A stretch of 64,000 bases of DNA from Mycetocola sp. (GTDB lineage: Bacteria; Actinomycetota; Actinomycetes; Actinomycetales; Microbacteriaceae). Shown here one piece after another: positions 18,492-30,241 of the stretch. Both the position numbers and the translations under genes were made by a program. The stretch covers positions 62,001 to 126,000 of the forward strand of contig NZ_JAODMP010000021.1 in the NCBI RefSeq assembly GCF_025464835.1. The letters are read 5' to 3'. Numbering within the stretch: the first letter of the stretch is position 1; the number at the start of each line of letters is the position of its first letter. Below the pieces are notes generated by a model. It ran no database searches, was not told where the DNA came from, and saw nothing but the letters and a program-made list of their open reading frames with translations.

Positions 18492-20159
18492 GTGACCCCA
18501 GACGACCTTGCCGCCGCCCTGTTCGAACTCGTCGTGCCGCTCGCTGAGAACCGCCGCGCTGGAGCCGGAGCAGAGATCAGCCGCGACGACGTCGTTCTCG
18601 AGCGTCCGCGCAATCGCGACCATGGCGACTGGGCCTCCAACGTCGCCATGCGGATCGCCAAGCGGATCGGTGCCAACCCTCGTGAGGTGGCAGCCGAACT
18701 GGCCGAAGGGATCGCTTCGGTTCCCGGCGTCGCCACTGCTGAGGTCGCGGGGCCAGGGTTCCTCAACGTCCGCCTCGACGCTGCGGCGACAGGCGCCCTC
18801 GCCAAGGTCATCGTCGAAGCCGGGAACGCGTACGGCCACAACGTCTCGCTCGCCGGCCAGTCGATCAACGTCGAGTTCGTCTCAGCCAACCCGACGGGGC
18901 CGCTCCACATCGGGCACACCCGCTGGGCTGCGCTCGGCGACTCCATCGCCCGCGTGCTGAAGGCATCGGGTGCGACCATCGCCAGCGAGTATTACATCAA
19001 CGACGCCGGCAGCCAGATGGACACGTTCGGTGCCTCCATTCTCGCGGCGATCAAGGGGGAGGAGACGCCGGAGGGCGGCTACCCCGGCGCATACATCGCC
19101 GAACTCGGCCGCCAGGTGCTCGAGATGGAGCCGAAGCTCCTCGACCTGCCCGACGAGGAGGCGCTCCCCGCCGCCCGAGAGCTCGCATACAAACTGCAGC
19201 TCGTCGAGATCGAGAAGTCCCTGGCGAGCTTCAACGTGCACTTCGACGTCTGGTTCTCCGAGCGGGAACTTCATGCCACGAACCCCGAGACGGGCCACAG
19301 CGCCATCGACGACGCCGTCGAGCGCCTTCGCGAGCAGGGTCACGTCTTCGACGAGGACGGTGCCGTCTGGGTGCGCACCACCGACTTCGGCGACGACAAG
19401 GACCGGGTGATCCGCCGCGGAAACGACATCTACACCTACTTCGCAGCGGATGCCGCCTATTACCTGTCGAAGTCCGACCGCGGGTTCGCGCATAAGATCT
19501 ACCTGCTCGGCGCCGACCACCACGGTTATGTGCACCGCCTCAAGGCGCTCGCGGGAGCAGCCGGTGACAACCCCGACATCGACATCGAGATCCTCATCGG
19601 ACAGCTGGTCAGCGTCAACGGTGCCAAGCTCTCGAAGCGTGCAGGCAACATCATCGAACTCGACGACCTCCAGGCCTGGCTCGGCACCGACGCCCTGCGT
19701 TACTCGCTTGGGCGCTACCCGGCGGATTCCCCACTGACCCTCGACCCCGAGCAGCTGCGCAAACGCAGCAATGACAACCCGGTTTTCTACGTGCAGTACG
19801 CCCACGCGCGCACGCACTCGGTCGCCCGCAACGCCGAGGTGGCTGGGGTCGACCGCAGCGCTTTCGTGCCAGAGCTCCTCGAGCATGAAACCGAACGGGC
19901 GCTGCTCGGCGCGCTGCAGGAGTTCCCGCGGATCGTTGCCCAGGCCGCGGAACTGCGCGAGCCCCACCGTGTCGCCCGGTTCATCGAAGAGGTCGCCGGT
20001 CTGTATCACCGCTGGTATGACAACTGCCGCGTGATTCCGCTCGGTGACGAGCCGATCGGGGATGTGCACCGCAGCCGGCTCTGGCTCAACGACGCGACAG
20101 GCCAGGTGGTCCGCAACGGCCTCGACCTTCTCGGCGTTTCGGCTCCGGAGCGGATGTAA
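18492..20159 (+). CDS. argS: Arginyl-tRNA synthetase
   Basis: [41 protein letters not shown]-type KMSKS region [12 protein letters not shown]. Confidence 0.97.
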   Translation: MTPDDLAAALFELVVPLAENRRAGAGAEISRDDVVLERPRNRDHGDWASNVAMRIAKRIGANPREVAAELAEGIASVPGVATAEVAGPGFLNVRLDAAATGALAKVIVEAGNAYGHNVSLAGQSINVEFVSANPTGPLHIGHTRWAALGDSIARVLKASGATIASEYYINDAGSQMDTFGASILAAIKGEETPEGGYPGAYIAELGRQVLEMEPKLLDLPDEEALPAARELAYKLQLVEIEKSLASFNVHFDVWFSERELHATNPETGHSAIDDAVERLREQGHVFDEDGAVWVRTTDFGDDKDRVIRRGNDIYTYFAADAAYYLSKSDRGFAHKIYLLGADHHGYVHRLKALAGAAGDNPDIDIEILIGQLVSVNGAKLSKRAGNIIELDDLQAWLGTDALRYSLGRYPADSPLTLDPEQLRKRSNDNPVFYVQYAHARTHSVARNAEVAGVDRSAFVPELLEHETERALLGALQEFPRIVAQAAELREPHRVARFIEEVAGLYHRWYDNCRVIPLGDEPIGDVHRSRLWLNDATGQVVRNGLDLLGVSAPERM

Positions 20160-20160
20160 C

Positions 20161-20979
20161 GTGTCCGACGCGGACGGCTGGACGCGATTACAGCGGGCGG
20201 CAGAATCCGACGGCGGACCGGCCAGGAAGCCGGCACGCCGGCGCGTGCTCACCGGTGTGATCATCCTCGTCGTTGCGGTTCTCGTCGTGGTGAGCGGCGC
20301 GTTCCTCGCCGAATATCTCACCCGCGGCATCGCCGAGGACACGGTGGCCGCCGCCGTGGAGTCCAACCTGCCTGCGAACGTCGACGGAACGGTCGATGTG
20401 GACATCGCCGGGGACTGGGTGCTCCTTCAGCTGTTCAGCGGACGGATGCACGAGGTGACCCTCTCTTCCGACGACATCCGCTTCGACGGCATCCCCATCG
20501 AGAAGATGACGGTGACGGCATCCGGGGTCCCGATCGACCTCAAGGCCGCTGTCGAGGACATCGACGCGACGGTGACGCTCGACGAATCAGCACTCAACGA
20601 ACTGCTGACCCTGCCGGAGAACGATGCGGTGATCACGCTCGGGAATGGCACCGTTGGGTATGACGGCTCGACGACGGTGTTCGGGGTGCCCATCGGTTAC
20701 GTCGTCACCGCTTCGCTCGCCCCGGACGGCACGGACGTGCTCGTCACCCCGCAGGGTGCCGAAGTGACGTCAGCCGTTGGCGACCTCGACCTGTCCGGGC
20801 TTGTGAACCGGGTCGTCGGCTCGGAGCCCGTGAGGATCTGCCTCGCGGAGAAGCTTCCTGTGGGCGTCTCGATCTCAGCGATCGAGGTCCGCAACGGCGA
20901 AGCGACGCTGAGCTTCGCCGCGTCCGACTTCACGCTCTCCGGTGGTTCGCTTCGGTCGACGGGGGAGTGCCCCGCCTGA
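20161..20979 (+). CDS. DUF2993 (LmeA-like) domain protein
   Basis: Single TM helix followed by AAAVESNLPANVDGTVDVDIAGDWVLLQLFSGRMHEVTLSSDDIRFDGIPIEKMTVTASGVPID; GTG start. Confidence 0.78.
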   Translation: MSDADGWTRLQRAAESDGGPARKPARRRVLTGVIILVVAVLVVVSGAFLAEYLTRGIAEDTVAAAVESNLPANVDGTVDVDIAGDWVLLQLFSGRMHEVTLSSDDIRFDGIPIEKMTVTASGVPIDLKAAVEDIDATVTLDESALNELLTLPENDAVITLGNGTVGYDGSTTVFGVPIGYVVTASLAPDGTDVLVTPQGAEVTSAVGDLDLSGLVNRVVGSEPVRICLAEKLPVGVSISAIEVRNGEATLSFAASDFTLSGGSLRSTGECPA

Positions 20980-21054
20980 CGGATGCCGCCGGCTGGATAC
21001 CCTGCCCCGCATACGTCGCGTGCCACAATTTCACGAGGGGCCACGAGCTCTCAG

Positions 21055-21060
21055 TAGAAT
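21055..21060 (+). promoter_or_regulatory. Putative -10 element upstream of lysA
   Basis: tagaat about 60 nt upstream of the lysA GTG; no strong -35 identified. Confidence 0.3.
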
Positions 21061-21120
21061 TGAATTGTCTCCACCGCTCATCCGCGCGGTACATTCCCCT
21101 CCGCACGATTGGTTCCTGCC

Positions 21121-22524
21121 GTGGCTTCTCACCCACTCGCCCCGTCATGGCTGCGCGCGCCCGATGACGCGAATGCGCTCGCAGCAGCAGTCTGGCCCGC
21201 CCATGTCTCCCGGGCGCCGACCGGCGAACTCACCGTCGCCGGCGTCTCAGCACCAGACATCGCCGCCCGTTTCGGCACCCCGGTATACGTCGTCGATGAG
21301 GCGGATGCCCGCGACCGCGCCGCAGGCGTTCTCGCTGCCTTCCAGCGGGAATTCACCGCGATCGGCAGCTCCGCCACCGTCTACTACGCAGGAAAAGCGT
21401 TCCTCTGCGCCGAGGTGGCCCGCTGGGTCACCGAAGCCGGCCTCAACATCGATGTCTGCTCCGGTGGCGAACTGGCCGTCGCCCTCGCTGCCGGTGTCGA
21501 CGCCTCCCGCCTCGGCCTCCACGGCAACAACAAATCCATCGCTGAGATCGACCGTGCCGTCGAAGCCGGCATCGGCGCCATCGTCATCGACAGCCTGCAG
21601 GAGATTCCGCGCGTCGCGGCGGCCGCGGAGCGCCATGGTCGCAAGCAGCGGGTCCGTCTTCGGGTCAACAGCGGCGTGCACGCACACACCCACGTCTTCC
21701 TGGCGACGGCACACGAAGACCAGAAGTTCGGTCTTCCGCTCGAGCACGCTGCGGACGCGGTCGCGAGCATCCGGGGCTTCGACTCCCTCGAATTCCTCGG
21801 CCTGCACTGCCACATCGGTTCGCAGATCTTCGGATCGGACGGGTTCGCTGAGTCAGCCGCGCGGCTGCTCACCGTGCACAGGGACCTGCTCGCCGCAGGC
21901 CCCGTACCCGAACTCAACCTCGGCGGCGGCTTCGGCATCGCCTACACCGACGTCGACGACCCCACACCGATCGACGAGCTCGCCCGCGAGATCGCACGGA
22001 TCGTCGCCACCGAATGCGAGCGCCTGGGCGTGCCCATTCCGCGCGTGGCGTTCGAACCCGGCCGTGTCGTGATCGGTCCGAGCACGTTCACGCTGTACGA
22101 GGTCGGAACGACCAAGGACGTCGAACTGCTGACGGATGCCGGTGGCTCGGCCACGAGGCGCTACGTCAGCGTCGATGGCGGAATGAGCGACAACGCCAGG
22201 CCGGCCCTGTACGGCGCCGACTACTCTGTCCGGCTGGCCGGGCGCGCCTCAGACGCGGAACCGGTGCTCGTCCGGCTGGCGGGTAAGCACTGCGAATCCG
22301 GAGACATCGTCGTCCAGGACGACTACCTGCCAGGCGACGTCGCCCCTGGCGACCTCGCGGCTGTCCCGGCGACCGGCGCATACTGCTGGTCTCTCGCGAG
22401 CAACTACAACTACCTGGGACGCCCGCCGGTCGTCGCTGTCCGAGATGGCGTCGCCCGCGTGATCGTCCGTGGCGAGACCGAAGCCGACCTGCTGGCGCGA
22501 GACGCCGGATTGGATGCACGATGA
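21121..22524 (+). CDS. lysA: Diaminopimelate decarboxylase
   Basis: FGTPVYVVDEADARDRA...VYYAGKAFLCAEVARWVTEAGLNIDVCSGGELAVALAAG; GLHCHIGSQI. Confidence 0.96.
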   Translation: MASHPLAPSWLRAPDDANALAAAVWPAHVSRAPTGELTVAGVSAPDIAARFGTPVYVVDEADARDRAAGVLAAFQREFTAIGSSATVYYAGKAFLCAEVARWVTEAGLNIDVCSGGELAVALAAGVDASRLGLHGNNKSIAEIDRAVEAGIGAIVIDSLQEIPRVAAAAERHGRKQRVRLRVNSGVHAHTHVFLATAHEDQKFGLPLEHAADAVASIRGFDSLEFLGLHCHIGSQIFGSDGFAESAARLLTVHRDLLAAGPVPELNLGGGFGIAYTDVDDPTPIDELAREIARIVATECERLGVPIPRVAFEPGRVVIGPSTFTLYEVGTTKDVELLTDAGGSATRRYVSVDGGMSDNARPALYGADYSVRLAGRASDAEPVLVRLAGKHCESGDIVVQDDYLPGDVAPGDLAAVPATGAYCWSLASNYNYLGRPPVVAVRDGVARVIVRGETEADLLARDAGLDAR

Positions 22525-23828
22525 CCGAATACCGCACTGTCCGAGTGGCGCTGCTCGGGGCCGGCTCCGTCGGCTCCCAGGTGGCAAGGCTGCTCCTCGC
22601 CAACGGGGACGAGCTCGCCGCCCGCGTCGGCGCGAGACTCCAGCTCGTTGGGATCGGCGTCCGTGACCTCGACGCGCCCCGCGACGTCGAGCTGCCCCGT
22701 GAACTGCTGACAACGGATGCCGAGTCCCTCGTCGTCGGCGCCGACATCGTCATCGAGCTCATCGGCGGGATCGAACCGGCCCGGACACTCATCCTGCAGG
22801 CCATCAACGCCGGGGCCGATGTCGTCACGGGAAACAAAGCGCTCCTCGCCGCGCACGGCCCGGAGCTCTTCGACGCCACCGAACAGGTCGGCGCCGAGAT
22901 CTACTACGAAGCCGCCGTCGCCGCCGCGATCCCGATCATCCGGCCCCTCCGTGACAGCCTCGCCGGCGACAACGTCAAACGCATTCTCGCGATCGTCAAC
23001 GGCTCGACCAACTTCATCCTCGACCGGATGGACCGGTTCGGCGACAGTATGGAAGCCGCCCAGAAGACGGCGTTCGAGCTCGGGTTCCTGGAAGCGGATC
23101 CGACGCTTGACGTCGACGGCTACGACGCCGCCCAGAAAGCCACCATCCTGGCCAGCCTCGCCTTCCACAGCACGGTTCCCGCGGACGGCGTCTACCGCGA
23201 AGGCATCGCCGACATCACGCCCGCCCAGATCGACGCCGCCCGAGCCGCCGGCTATGTCATCAAACTGCTGGCCATCGCTGAACGGATCACCGCCGACGAC
23301 GGCACCGAGGGGATCTCGGCACGGGTGTACCCCGCGCTCGTCGCCCGTGAGCATCCGCTCGCCGCTGTGCACGGAGGAAACAACGCGGTCTTCGTCGAAG
23401 CCGAAGCAGCAGGGTCCCTGATGTTCTACGGAGCAGGAGCCGGGGGAGTGCAGACGGCGTCAGCAGTCCTCGGCGACCTCGTCTCGGCTGCGCGCCGCCA
23501 CATTGCCGGAGGCCCCGGTCTTGGCGAGTCCACGCACGCCGACCTCCCTCTGCTGCCGATCGGCGCCGTGATCACCAAGTACCAGATCACCCTGCGGGTG
23601 AGTGATCTTCAGGGGGTCCTCGCCGAGGTGGCGATGATCTTCGCCAACGGCGGCGTCTCGGTCGAGACCGTCGAGCAGACGGTCGATTCGGTCGACGCGG
23701 GAACGGCATTCCTGGTGATCGGCACGCACGCTGCCCGTGAGCGCGCGCTCCAGGCCACCGTTGCCGCGCTGAAAGCCAGCGATGTAGTGGATTCAGTTGT
23801 CAGTGTTCTACGAGTTGAAGGAGTCTAG
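22521..23828 (+). CDS. hom: Homoserine dehydrogenase
   Basis: [29 protein letters not shown]-terminal ACT-like region. Confidence 0.96.
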   Translation: MTEYRTVRVALLGAGSVGSQVARLLLANGDELAARVGARLQLVGIGVRDLDAPRDVELPRELLTTDAESLVVGADIVIELIGGIEPARTLILQAINAGADVVTGNKALLAAHGPELFDATEQVGAEIYYEAAVAAAIPIIRPLRDSLAGDNVKRILAIVNGSTNFILDRMDRFGDSMEAAQKTAFELGFLEADPTLDVDGYDAAQKATILASLAFHSTVPADGVYREGIADITPAQIDAARAAGYVIKLLAIAERITADDGTEGISARVYPALVAREHPLAAVHGGNNAVFVEAEAAGSLMFYGAGAGGVQTASAVLGDLVSAARRHIAGGPGLGESTHADLPLLPIGAVITKYQITLRVSDLQGVLAEVAMIFANGGVSVETVEQTVDSVDAGTAFLVIGTHAARERALQATVAALKASDVVDSVVSVLRVEGV

Positions 23829-23830
23829 AT

Positions 23831-24913
23831 ATGGCGAAGCAGTGGCGCGGAGTTTTGCACGAGTACGCAGACCGTCTCGATGTGACCGACAAGACACCCA
23901 TCATCAGCCTCGGTGAGGGCGGCACCCCGCTCATCTACGCGGCAGCCCTGTCCGCCAGAACCGGCGCGAAGGTGTGGGTCAAGTACGAAGGCATGAACCC
24001 CACAGGTTCCTTCAAGGACCGCGGAATGACCATGGCGGTATCGAAGGCTGTCGAGGCGGGAGCGAAAGCGGTCATCTGCGCCTCCACCGGCAACACGTCG
24101 GCGTCTGCGGCTGCCTACGCAGCCCACGCCGGCATCACCGCAGCCGTCCTCGTCCCGGAGGGCAAGATCGCGATGGGCAAGCTCGCCCAGGCGATCGCAC
24201 ACAACGCCCAGCTGATCCAGGTCCGGGGCAATTTCGACGACTGCCTCGACATCGCACGTGAGCTGTCCGCGAACTACCCGGTTCACCTGGTGAACTCGGT
24301 CAACAACGACAGGATCGAAGGCCAGAAGACCGCGGCATTCGAGGTCGTCGAAGTACTCGAGGACGCCCCTGACTTCCACTTCATCCCCGTCGGCAACGCC
24401 GGCAACTACACCGCGTACACCCGCGGTTACACCGAGGAACTCGAACGGGGGATCAGCACGAAACTGCCCCGGATGTTCGGATTCCAGGCTGCAGGAAGCG
24501 CCCCGCTGGTCACCGGCAGCGTCGTGAAGAACCCGGAGACGGTGGCAAGCGCCATCCGCATCGGCAACCCGGCGTCCTGGGACCTCGCGCTCGCTGCCCG
24601 GGAGGCAACGGACGGTTACTTCGGCGCCATCGAGGACGACATGATCCTCGCCGCGCAGCGCATACTGTCGACCGAGGTCGGCATCTTCGTCGAACCGGCG
24701 TCGGCGATCAGCGTCGCCGGCCTGCTCGAACGGTCTGAGGCCGGTGAGGTGCCGGCAGGGTCGACCGTCGTGCTCACCGTCACCGGTCACGGTCTCAAGG
24801 ACCCGCAGTGGGCGCTCCGCAACGCAGACGGCGGCGAAATCACTCCGACGATCGTCCCCGTCGACGTCAACGAGGTCGCCAGCGTCCTCGGGCTGGCCAA
24901 GGACTCCGCGTGA
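23831..24913 (+). CDS. thrC: Threonine synthase
   Basis: [48 protein letters not shown]. Confidence 0.96.
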   Translation: MAKQWRGVLHEYADRLDVTDKTPIISLGEGGTPLIYAAALSARTGAKVWVKYEGMNPTGSFKDRGMTMAVSKAVEAGAKAVICASTGNTSASAAAYAAHAGITAAVLVPEGKIAMGKLAQAIAHNAQLIQVRGNFDDCLDIARELSANYPVHLVNSVNNDRIEGQKTAAFEVVEVLEDAPDFHFIPVGNAGNYTAYTRGYTEELERGISTKLPRMFGFQAAGSAPLVTGSVVKNPETVASAIRIGNPASWDLALAAREATDGYFGAIEDDMILAAQRILSTEVGIFVEPASAISVAGLLERSEAGEVPAGSTVVLTVTGHGLKDPQWALRNADGGEITPTIVPVDVNEVASVLGLAKDSA

Positions 24914-25827
24914 GTCCGACGGGCCGCTCCGTCACGGTTCGCGTTCCGGCCACTTCGGCCAACCTTGGGCCAGGTTTCGACACGCTCGGGCTCGCCCTCA
25001 GCGTCTATGACGAGGTCACGGTCACCGTTCGCGACGAACCAGGCGCTTTCGTCGAGATCCACGGCGTCGGCGAGTCGGTCGTCCCCACCGACGCGTCGAA
25101 CCTGGTCGTCCGTTCGCTCGCCCACACGTTCGAAGCGATGGGCCGGCCGGTGCCGGGGGTCGACCTCGTCGCCCACAACGTCATTCCGCACGGAAGGGGC
25201 CTCGGCTCCTCTGGCGCCGCCGTCGTCGCTGGAATCGTCGCAGCCAAGGGGCTCCTCGAGGGAATCGTCGACGTCGACAGCGACACGCTCCTGCGGCTCG
25301 CCACCGAATTGGAGGGGCACCCGGACAACGTGGCGCCCGCCCTGTTCGGCGGTCTGACCATCGCGTGGGTCGAAGGATCAGGGCCACAGCACAAGAAGCT
25401 GCTCGTCCACCGGGGTGTTTCACCGCTCATCCTCGTTCCCCAGCACACGCTCTCCACGAAGCTCGCGCGGAGCCTGCAACCGGCCAGCGTGCCGCATGAA
25501 GACGCTGTGTTCAACGTCTCCCGGTCGGCCCTGCTCATCGCCGCCCTCACCCAGAGTCCCGAGCTGTTGTTCGCAGGGACCGAAGACCGGTTGCACCAGA
25601 GCTACCGGGCTTCTGCGATGCCTGAAACGGACCGGCTGGTGACGCTTCTGCGTGGCCACGGCCACGCCGCTGTCGTATCCGGCGCCGGCCCATCGGTACT
25701 CGTCCTCGCCGACGGTCCAGGCCAGCGGCTCGAGGCGGCGGAACTCGTGGCGAGGGAATCCGAGTCTCCGTGGGAAAGCAAACTCCTTGCTGTGGATGTG
25801 CGTGGAGCGACGATCGTTTCGGACTGA
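24910..25827 (+). CDS. thrB: Homoserine kinase
   Basis: [38 protein letters not shown] (GHMP kinase); GTG start overlapping thrC stop. Confidence 0.96.
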   Translation: MSPTGRSVTVRVPATSANLGPGFDTLGLALSVYDEVTVTVRDEPGAFVEIHGVGESVVPTDASNLVVRSLAHTFEAMGRPVPGVDLVAHNVIPHGRGLGSSGAAVVAGIVAAKGLLEGIVDVDSDTLLRLATELEGHPDNVAPALFGGLTIAWVEGSGPQHKKLLVHRGVSPLILVPQHTLSTKLARSLQPASVPHEDAVFNVSRSALLIAALTQSPELLFAGTEDRLHQSYRASAMPETDRLVTLLRGHGHAAVVSGAGPSVLVLADGPGQRLEAAELVARESESPWESKLLAVDVRGATIVSD

Positions 25828-25920
25828 GTAAGTCACCGGGTGACGGGCTTCGCTGGGCAAAGGTGGCTGGGGAACGCCGTCTCGTTTTCGAGGTTGCCTG
25901 AGTGAGCGCTGCCGCCACTC

Positions 25921-25937
25921 CGAACGCTCCGCGTTCG
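25921..25937. terminator. Short GC-rich hairpin downstream of thrB
   Basis: CGAACGC tcc GCGTTCG perfect 7-bp stem; no U-tract. Confidence 0.35.
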
Positions 25938-26129
25938 GGGGGTGCGGCCCGCCGGTGCGGAAGTGATAGAGTTGGCTCGATCCCGACAGGCAAGCCGAAT
26001 AGGTAAATCTGGCCTTCGGGTGATTTCTGCAAACCCAACGCCATCGCCGACTGCATTGTGCGTCTCCGTTCTGGGGCACACACGGCGCGCAGGGTGCGAG
26101 TCAATCTGACGGACTCTCCTGCCCACGCG

Positions 26130-26186
26130 ATGTGCTCTCCTGACGTGTATTCCGCGGTTCAGGGGGAAGGAACCCACTCTCAGTGA
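26130..26186 (+). other. Candidate uORF overlapping the rho start codon
   Basis: ATG-MCSPDVYSAVQGEGTHSQ-TGA; its TGA (26184-26186) overlaps the rho GTG (26183-26185). Confidence 0.35.
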
Positions 26187-28396
26187 CCAATGTCAACATC
26201 CGTTTCGATACGGAATCAGGCGCAAACCTGACCTCACTCAAGGTCTCAGACCTTCAGCTGCTCGCCAGCCAGTGGGGCATTCAGGGCGCATCCAAACTTC
26301 GCAAGGGGGACCTCGTGGCGAGAATCTCAGAGGCTCAGGCCGCTGCCGAGGTCGACGGGGCGACGCTGCCCGTCGAGCCGGAGGCCGACGGTCAAGCTGA
26401 GGCTCCGGCGCAGGCTGAGGCTCCGGCGCAGGCAGAGGCACCCACCCTCGTGGAAGCCCCCGCAATCGTGGCCGAGCAGCCGCAGGCCGAGGTTCCCGCC
26501 GAGCAGGCCGCCCCGGTGGTCAAAAAGCGTGCACCGCGGCGGGCGACGACCCAGTCCGCGAAAGAGGCTGCCGTTGTCGCACCAGGCAACAACGAACTCG
26601 AAGCAGCCGTGTCGGCTCCTCCGGCTGTCGAGGCTCCGGCCGAGAACGTCGCAGCGACCGAGGCGGCAGAAGCAACTCCGGCCGAACAGAAGCCGGCCGA
26701 GTCGGGGGACGAGGCTGGCGCTCAGCGCCCCAAGAAGAACAACCGGCGCGGACGCGGCTCGAGAGCCGACCGTGCCGAGGCGGAATCCGCCGAGCAGTCC
26801 GTCGAATCCGTAAGCGTCGACGCCGAGCCTTCCGAGCAGGGCGAATCGGACGACTCGCAAGAGCCACGCCAGGGACGCGGACGTAACCGTAACCGAAACC
26901 GCAACAGCGACCAGGCGACGGACGAGAAGCAAGGCGGACAGAACGACCGCAGCCGGAACACGGACCGTGGAAGCAACGCCGGCAACGACCGCACCAACAA
27001 CGACCGCGCTGACCGCACCAACACCGAGCGCAGCGTCGGCAACGAACGCCAGGCCGACCGTGACAACGACCGTCAGGGCGGCGACCGCAACGGCAACCGT
27101 GACCAGCAGCGCGAGCAGCAGGACGACGGCAGCAGGAACGGCCGCAACCGCTACCGTGACCGCAAACGCCGTGGCGGCACGGACAACGCCGACTTCGAGC
27201 CGGAGATCTCCGACGACGACGTGCTCCTGCCTGTCGCAGGCATCCTCGACGTGCTTGACAACTACGCGTTCGTTCGCACCTCCGGCTACCTGCCCGGCTC
27301 CAACGACGTCTACGTCTCGCTCGGACAGGTCAAGAAGTACAACCTGCGCAAGGGTGACGCCGTCGTCGGCGCGATCCGCCAGCCGCGGGAGAACGACACC
27401 AACGCTCGCCAGAAGTACAACGCGATCGTCAAGGTCGACTCCGTCAACGGACAGAGCGTCGACGAGGCAGCTGCCCGTGTCGAATTCGGCAAGCTCACCC
27501 CGCTCTACCCGCAGGACCGCCTGCGGCTCGAGACGGAACCGGGCAAGCTGACCCAGCGCATCATCGACCTGATCGCCCCGATCGGCAAGGGACAGCGCGG
27601 ACTCATCGTCGCCCCGCCCAAGGCAGGCAAGACGATCGTGCTCCAGCAGATCGCCAACGCCATCTCGATCAACAACCCCGAGGTTCACCTCATGGTCGTC
27701 CTGGTTGACGAGCGCCCCGAGGAAGTCACCGACATGCAGAGCACGGTGAAGGGTGAGGTCATCGCCTCCACCTTCGACCGTCCGGCCGAGGACCACACCA
27801 CGGTGGCGGAGCTGGCCATCGAGCGCGCCAAGCGGCTCGTCGAGCTCGGGCACGACGTTGTCGTCCTCCTCGACTCGATCACCCGCCTGGGTCGCGCGTA
27901 CAACCTGGCAGCACCGACCTCGGGACGCATCCTGTCCGGTGGAGTCGACGCATCCGCCTTGTACCCGCCGAAGCGTTTCTTCGGCGCCGCGCGCAACATC
28001 GAGAACGGTGGCTCGCTCACCATCCTCGCAACCGCGCTCGTCGAGACCGGGTCGAAGATGGACGAGGTCATCTTCGAGGAATTCAAGGGAACGGGTAACT
28101 CCGAACTCCGCCTGTCGCGCCAGCTGGCCGACAAGCGCATCTTCCCCGCCGTCGACGTGAACGCGTCCTCGACGCGCCGTGAGGAGATGCTCCTCGGAGC
28201 AGACGAAGTCCGCGTCACATGGAAGCTGCGCCGCGCGCTCGCCGGTCTCGACCAGCAGCAGGCGCTCGAGGTTGTCCTCGGCAAGCTCAAGGAGACCCAG
28301 TCGAACGTCGAGTTCCTTGTTCAGATGCAGAAGACGATGCCGGCGCCTGTCGCGGGCACCGGCCGCAGCCACGACCACGAGCGCGACCACCGCTAG
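26183..28396 (+). CDS. rho: Transcription termination factor Rho with large N-terminal disordered insertion
   Basis: GKGQRGLIVAPPKAGKTIVLQQIANAI, VLVDERPEEVTDMQ, LDSITRLGRAYNLAAPTSGRILSGGVD; Asp/Arg/Asn-rich N-terminal insert. Confidence 0.97.
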   Translation: MTNVNIRFDTESGANLTSLKVSDLQLLASQWGIQGASKLRKGDLVARISEAQAAAEVDGATLPVEPEADGQAEAPAQAEAPAQAEAPTLVEAPAIVAEQPQAEVPAEQAAPVVKKRAPRRATTQSAKEAAVVAPGNNELEAAVSAPPAVEAPAENVAATEAAEATPAEQKPAESGDEAGAQRPKKNNRRGRGSRADRAEAESAEQSVESVSVDAEPSEQGESDDSQEPRQGRGRNRNRNRNSDQATDEKQGGQNDRSRNTDRGSNAGNDRTNNDRADRTNTERSVGNERQADRDNDRQGGDRNGNRDQQREQQDDGSRNGRNRYRDRKRRGGTDNADFEPEISDDDVLLPVAGILDVLDNYAFVRTSGYLPGSNDVYVSLGQVKKYNLRKGDAVVGAIRQPRENDTNARQKYNAIVKVDSVNGQSVDEAAARVEFGKLTPLYPQDRLRLETEPGKLTQRIIDLIAPIGKGQRGLIVAPPKAGKTIVLQQIANAISINNPEVHLMVVLVDERPEEVTDMQSTVKGEVIASTFDRPAEDHTTVAELAIERAKRLVELGHDVVVLLDSITRLGRAYNLAAPTSGRILSGGVDASALYPPKRFFGAARNIENGGSLTILATALVETGSKMDEVIFEEFKGTGNSELRLSRQLADKRIFPAVDVNASSTRREEMLLGADEVRVTWKLRRALAGLDQQQALEVVLGKLKETQSNVEFLVQMQKTMPAPVAGTGRSHDHERDHR
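26393..26446 (+). repeat. Coding tandem repeat in rho (about 18-nt period, QAEAPA x3)
   Basis: caagctgaggctccggcg caggctgaggctccggcg caggcagaggcaccc. Confidence 0.8.
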
Positions 28397-28514
28397 CGAA
28401 ATCGACGAACCCGTTTGCCCGGGCTGTGCCGCTCCGAGAAGAGCCGGCCGGCCGGGGCAGGCGGGTTTTGTCATTAGCTGGCCGGCAGGATGAAACGCAA
28501 AGGACGGATGAGAA

Positions 28515-29594
28515 ATGTTTGAATCGGTACAGGTACTGATCGACGAGCACAAGGACCTGCAGGAACAGCTCGCTGACCCCGCGGTGCACGCTGACCCGGC
28601 TCGGTCGAAGAAGATCAACCGGCGCTACGCCGAGTTGTCGAAGATCCTCGCTGCGCACAATGCGTGGATCGAGGCGCAGGATGACCTCACCGCCGCGCGC
28701 GAACTCGCGAAGGAGGACGACGCGTTCGCCGCGGAGGTCCCCGGACTCGAGGAGGGCCTCGCGACGGCACAGGAGAAACTGCGCCGGCTGCTCATCCCAC
28801 GCGACCCGGACGACGGCCGTGACGTCATCATGGAGATCAAGGGCGGAGAGGGCGGCGCTGAGAGCGCGCTGTTCGCCGCCGACCTGCTGCGGATGTACCT
28901 GCACTACGCAGAGTCGAAGGGGTGGAAGACGGAACTCCTCGAGCGCACCGAGAGCGACCTCGGCGGCTACAAGGACGTTCAGGTCGCCATCAAGTCCAAC
29001 GCGACCGACCCGTCGCAGGGTGTCTGGGCGCACCTCAAATACGAGGGCGGCGTCCACCGCGTCCAGCGGGTCCCTGCGACAGAGTCGCAGGGACGCATCC
29101 ACACGTCGACAACAGGTGTCCTCGTCTTCCCGGAGGTCGACGCCCCTGAAGAGGTCGAGATCAGCCAGAACGACCTGAAGATCGACGTCTATCGGTCGAG
29201 CGGCCCTGGCGGACAATCAGTCAACACGACAGACTCCGCCGTGCGCATCACCCACCTGCCGACCGGCATCGTCGTTGCCATGCAGAACGAGAAAAGCCAG
29301 CTGCAGAACCGTGAGGCAGGCATGCGTGTGCTTCGGGCCCGCATCCTCGCCCGCAAGCAGGAGGAGCAGGCGGCGCTCGACAGCGCCCAGCGCAAAACCC
29401 AGATCCGCACGATGGACAGGTCGGAGCGCATCCGCACGTACAACTTCCCCGAGAACCGGATCGCCGACCACCGCACCGGTTACAAGGCGTACAACCTCGA
29501 TGCCGTCATCAACGGCTCGCTCGGTCCTCTGATCGAGTCCGCGATTCGGGCCGATGAAGAGGCACGCCTCGCAGACATCGGCGATCAGAGCTGA
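28515..29594 (+). CDS. prfA: Peptide chain release factor 1
   Basis: GGQ motif [26 protein letters not shown]. Confidence 0.97.
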   Translation: MFESVQVLIDEHKDLQEQLADPAVHADPARSKKINRRYAELSKILAAHNAWIEAQDDLTAARELAKEDDAFAAEVPGLEEGLATAQEKLRRLLIPRDPDDGRDVIMEIKGGEGGAESALFAADLLRMYLHYAESKGWKTELLERTESDLGGYKDVQVAIKSNATDPSQGVWAHLKYEGGVHRVQRVPATESQGRIHTSTTGVLVFPEVDAPEEVEISQNDLKIDVYRSSGPGGQSVNTTDSAVRITHLPTGIVVAMQNEKSQLQNREAGMRVLRARILARKQEEQAALDSAQRKTQIRTMDRSERIRTYNFPENRIADHRTGYKAYNLDAVINGSLGPLIESAIRADEEARLADIGDQS

Positions 29595-29611
29595 ATTCGA
29601 CGCTCAGTTGT

Positions 29612-29651
29612 GCCGAAAGCCGGTCATTCCGTGGAATGACCGGCTTTCGGC
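29612..29651. terminator. Perfect 19-bp inverted repeat between convergent prfA and cysE (bidirectional terminator candidate)
   Basis: GCCGAAAGCCGGTCATTCC gt GGAATGACCGGCTTTCGGC. Confidence 0.75.
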
Positions 29652-29674
29652 GTTGACAGCGACTGGCGCAACCG

Positions 29675-30238
29675 TCAGATGTGGTACTCCGGTTCGGTGA
29701 GGCCGTAGGTCTTGCCTGGTTCACGGGGACGGGCCTGGGCCGGAACCCCGACGAGCAATGACATGGCCGGGGCATCCTTCGTCACAACGGCGTTCGCGCC
29801 GACGATGCTGCCTGCGCCGACCGTGATCGGACCGATGATCTTGGCGCCAGCGCCGACCTGAACACCGTTGCCGAGCGTCGGGTGCCGTTTCTCCCGCCCC
29901 TTCGACTTACCGCCGAGCGTGACGCTGTGGAACAGCATGACGTCGTCGCCGACCTCGGCCGTCTCGCCGATGACGACCCCCATGCCGTGGTCGATGAAGA
30001 ATCGCCGGCCGATGACGGCTCCAGGGTGGATCTCCACCCCGGTGAGGAACCGGGTGAACTGCGAGAGCATGCGTGCCGGCATCCGGGCGCCACGCGCCCA
30101 CAGCCTGGATGTCAGCCGGTACGCCCAGATCGCGTGGAGGCCTGAGTAGGTGAGGAAGATCTCCACGGATCCGCGCGCGGCTGGGTCGTGCACACGTGCG
30201 GCCGAGATGTCTTCCCGGATTCGGGAGAGAACGGGCAT
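29675..30238 (-). CDS. cysE: Serine O-acetyltransferase
   Basis: Left-handed beta-helix hexapeptide protein: [44 protein letters not shown]. Confidence 0.95.
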   Translation of the reverse strand: MPVLSRIREDISAARVHDPAARGSVEIFLTYSGLHAIWAYRLTSRLWARGARMPARMLSQFTRFLTGVEIHPGAVIGRRFFIDHGMGVVIGETAEVGDDVMLFHSVTLGGKSKGREKRHPTLGNGVQVGAGAKIIGPITVGAGSIVGANAVVTKDAPAMSLLVGVPAQARPREPGKTYGLTEPEYHI

Positions 30239-30241
30239 CGT

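Noticed and set aside
26327-28618. 763-aa minus-strand ORF opposite rho
   Set aside because: Mirror ORF produced by high-GC codon bias; composition is low-complexity (Val/Leu/Arg), while the plus-strand rho reading is unmistakable
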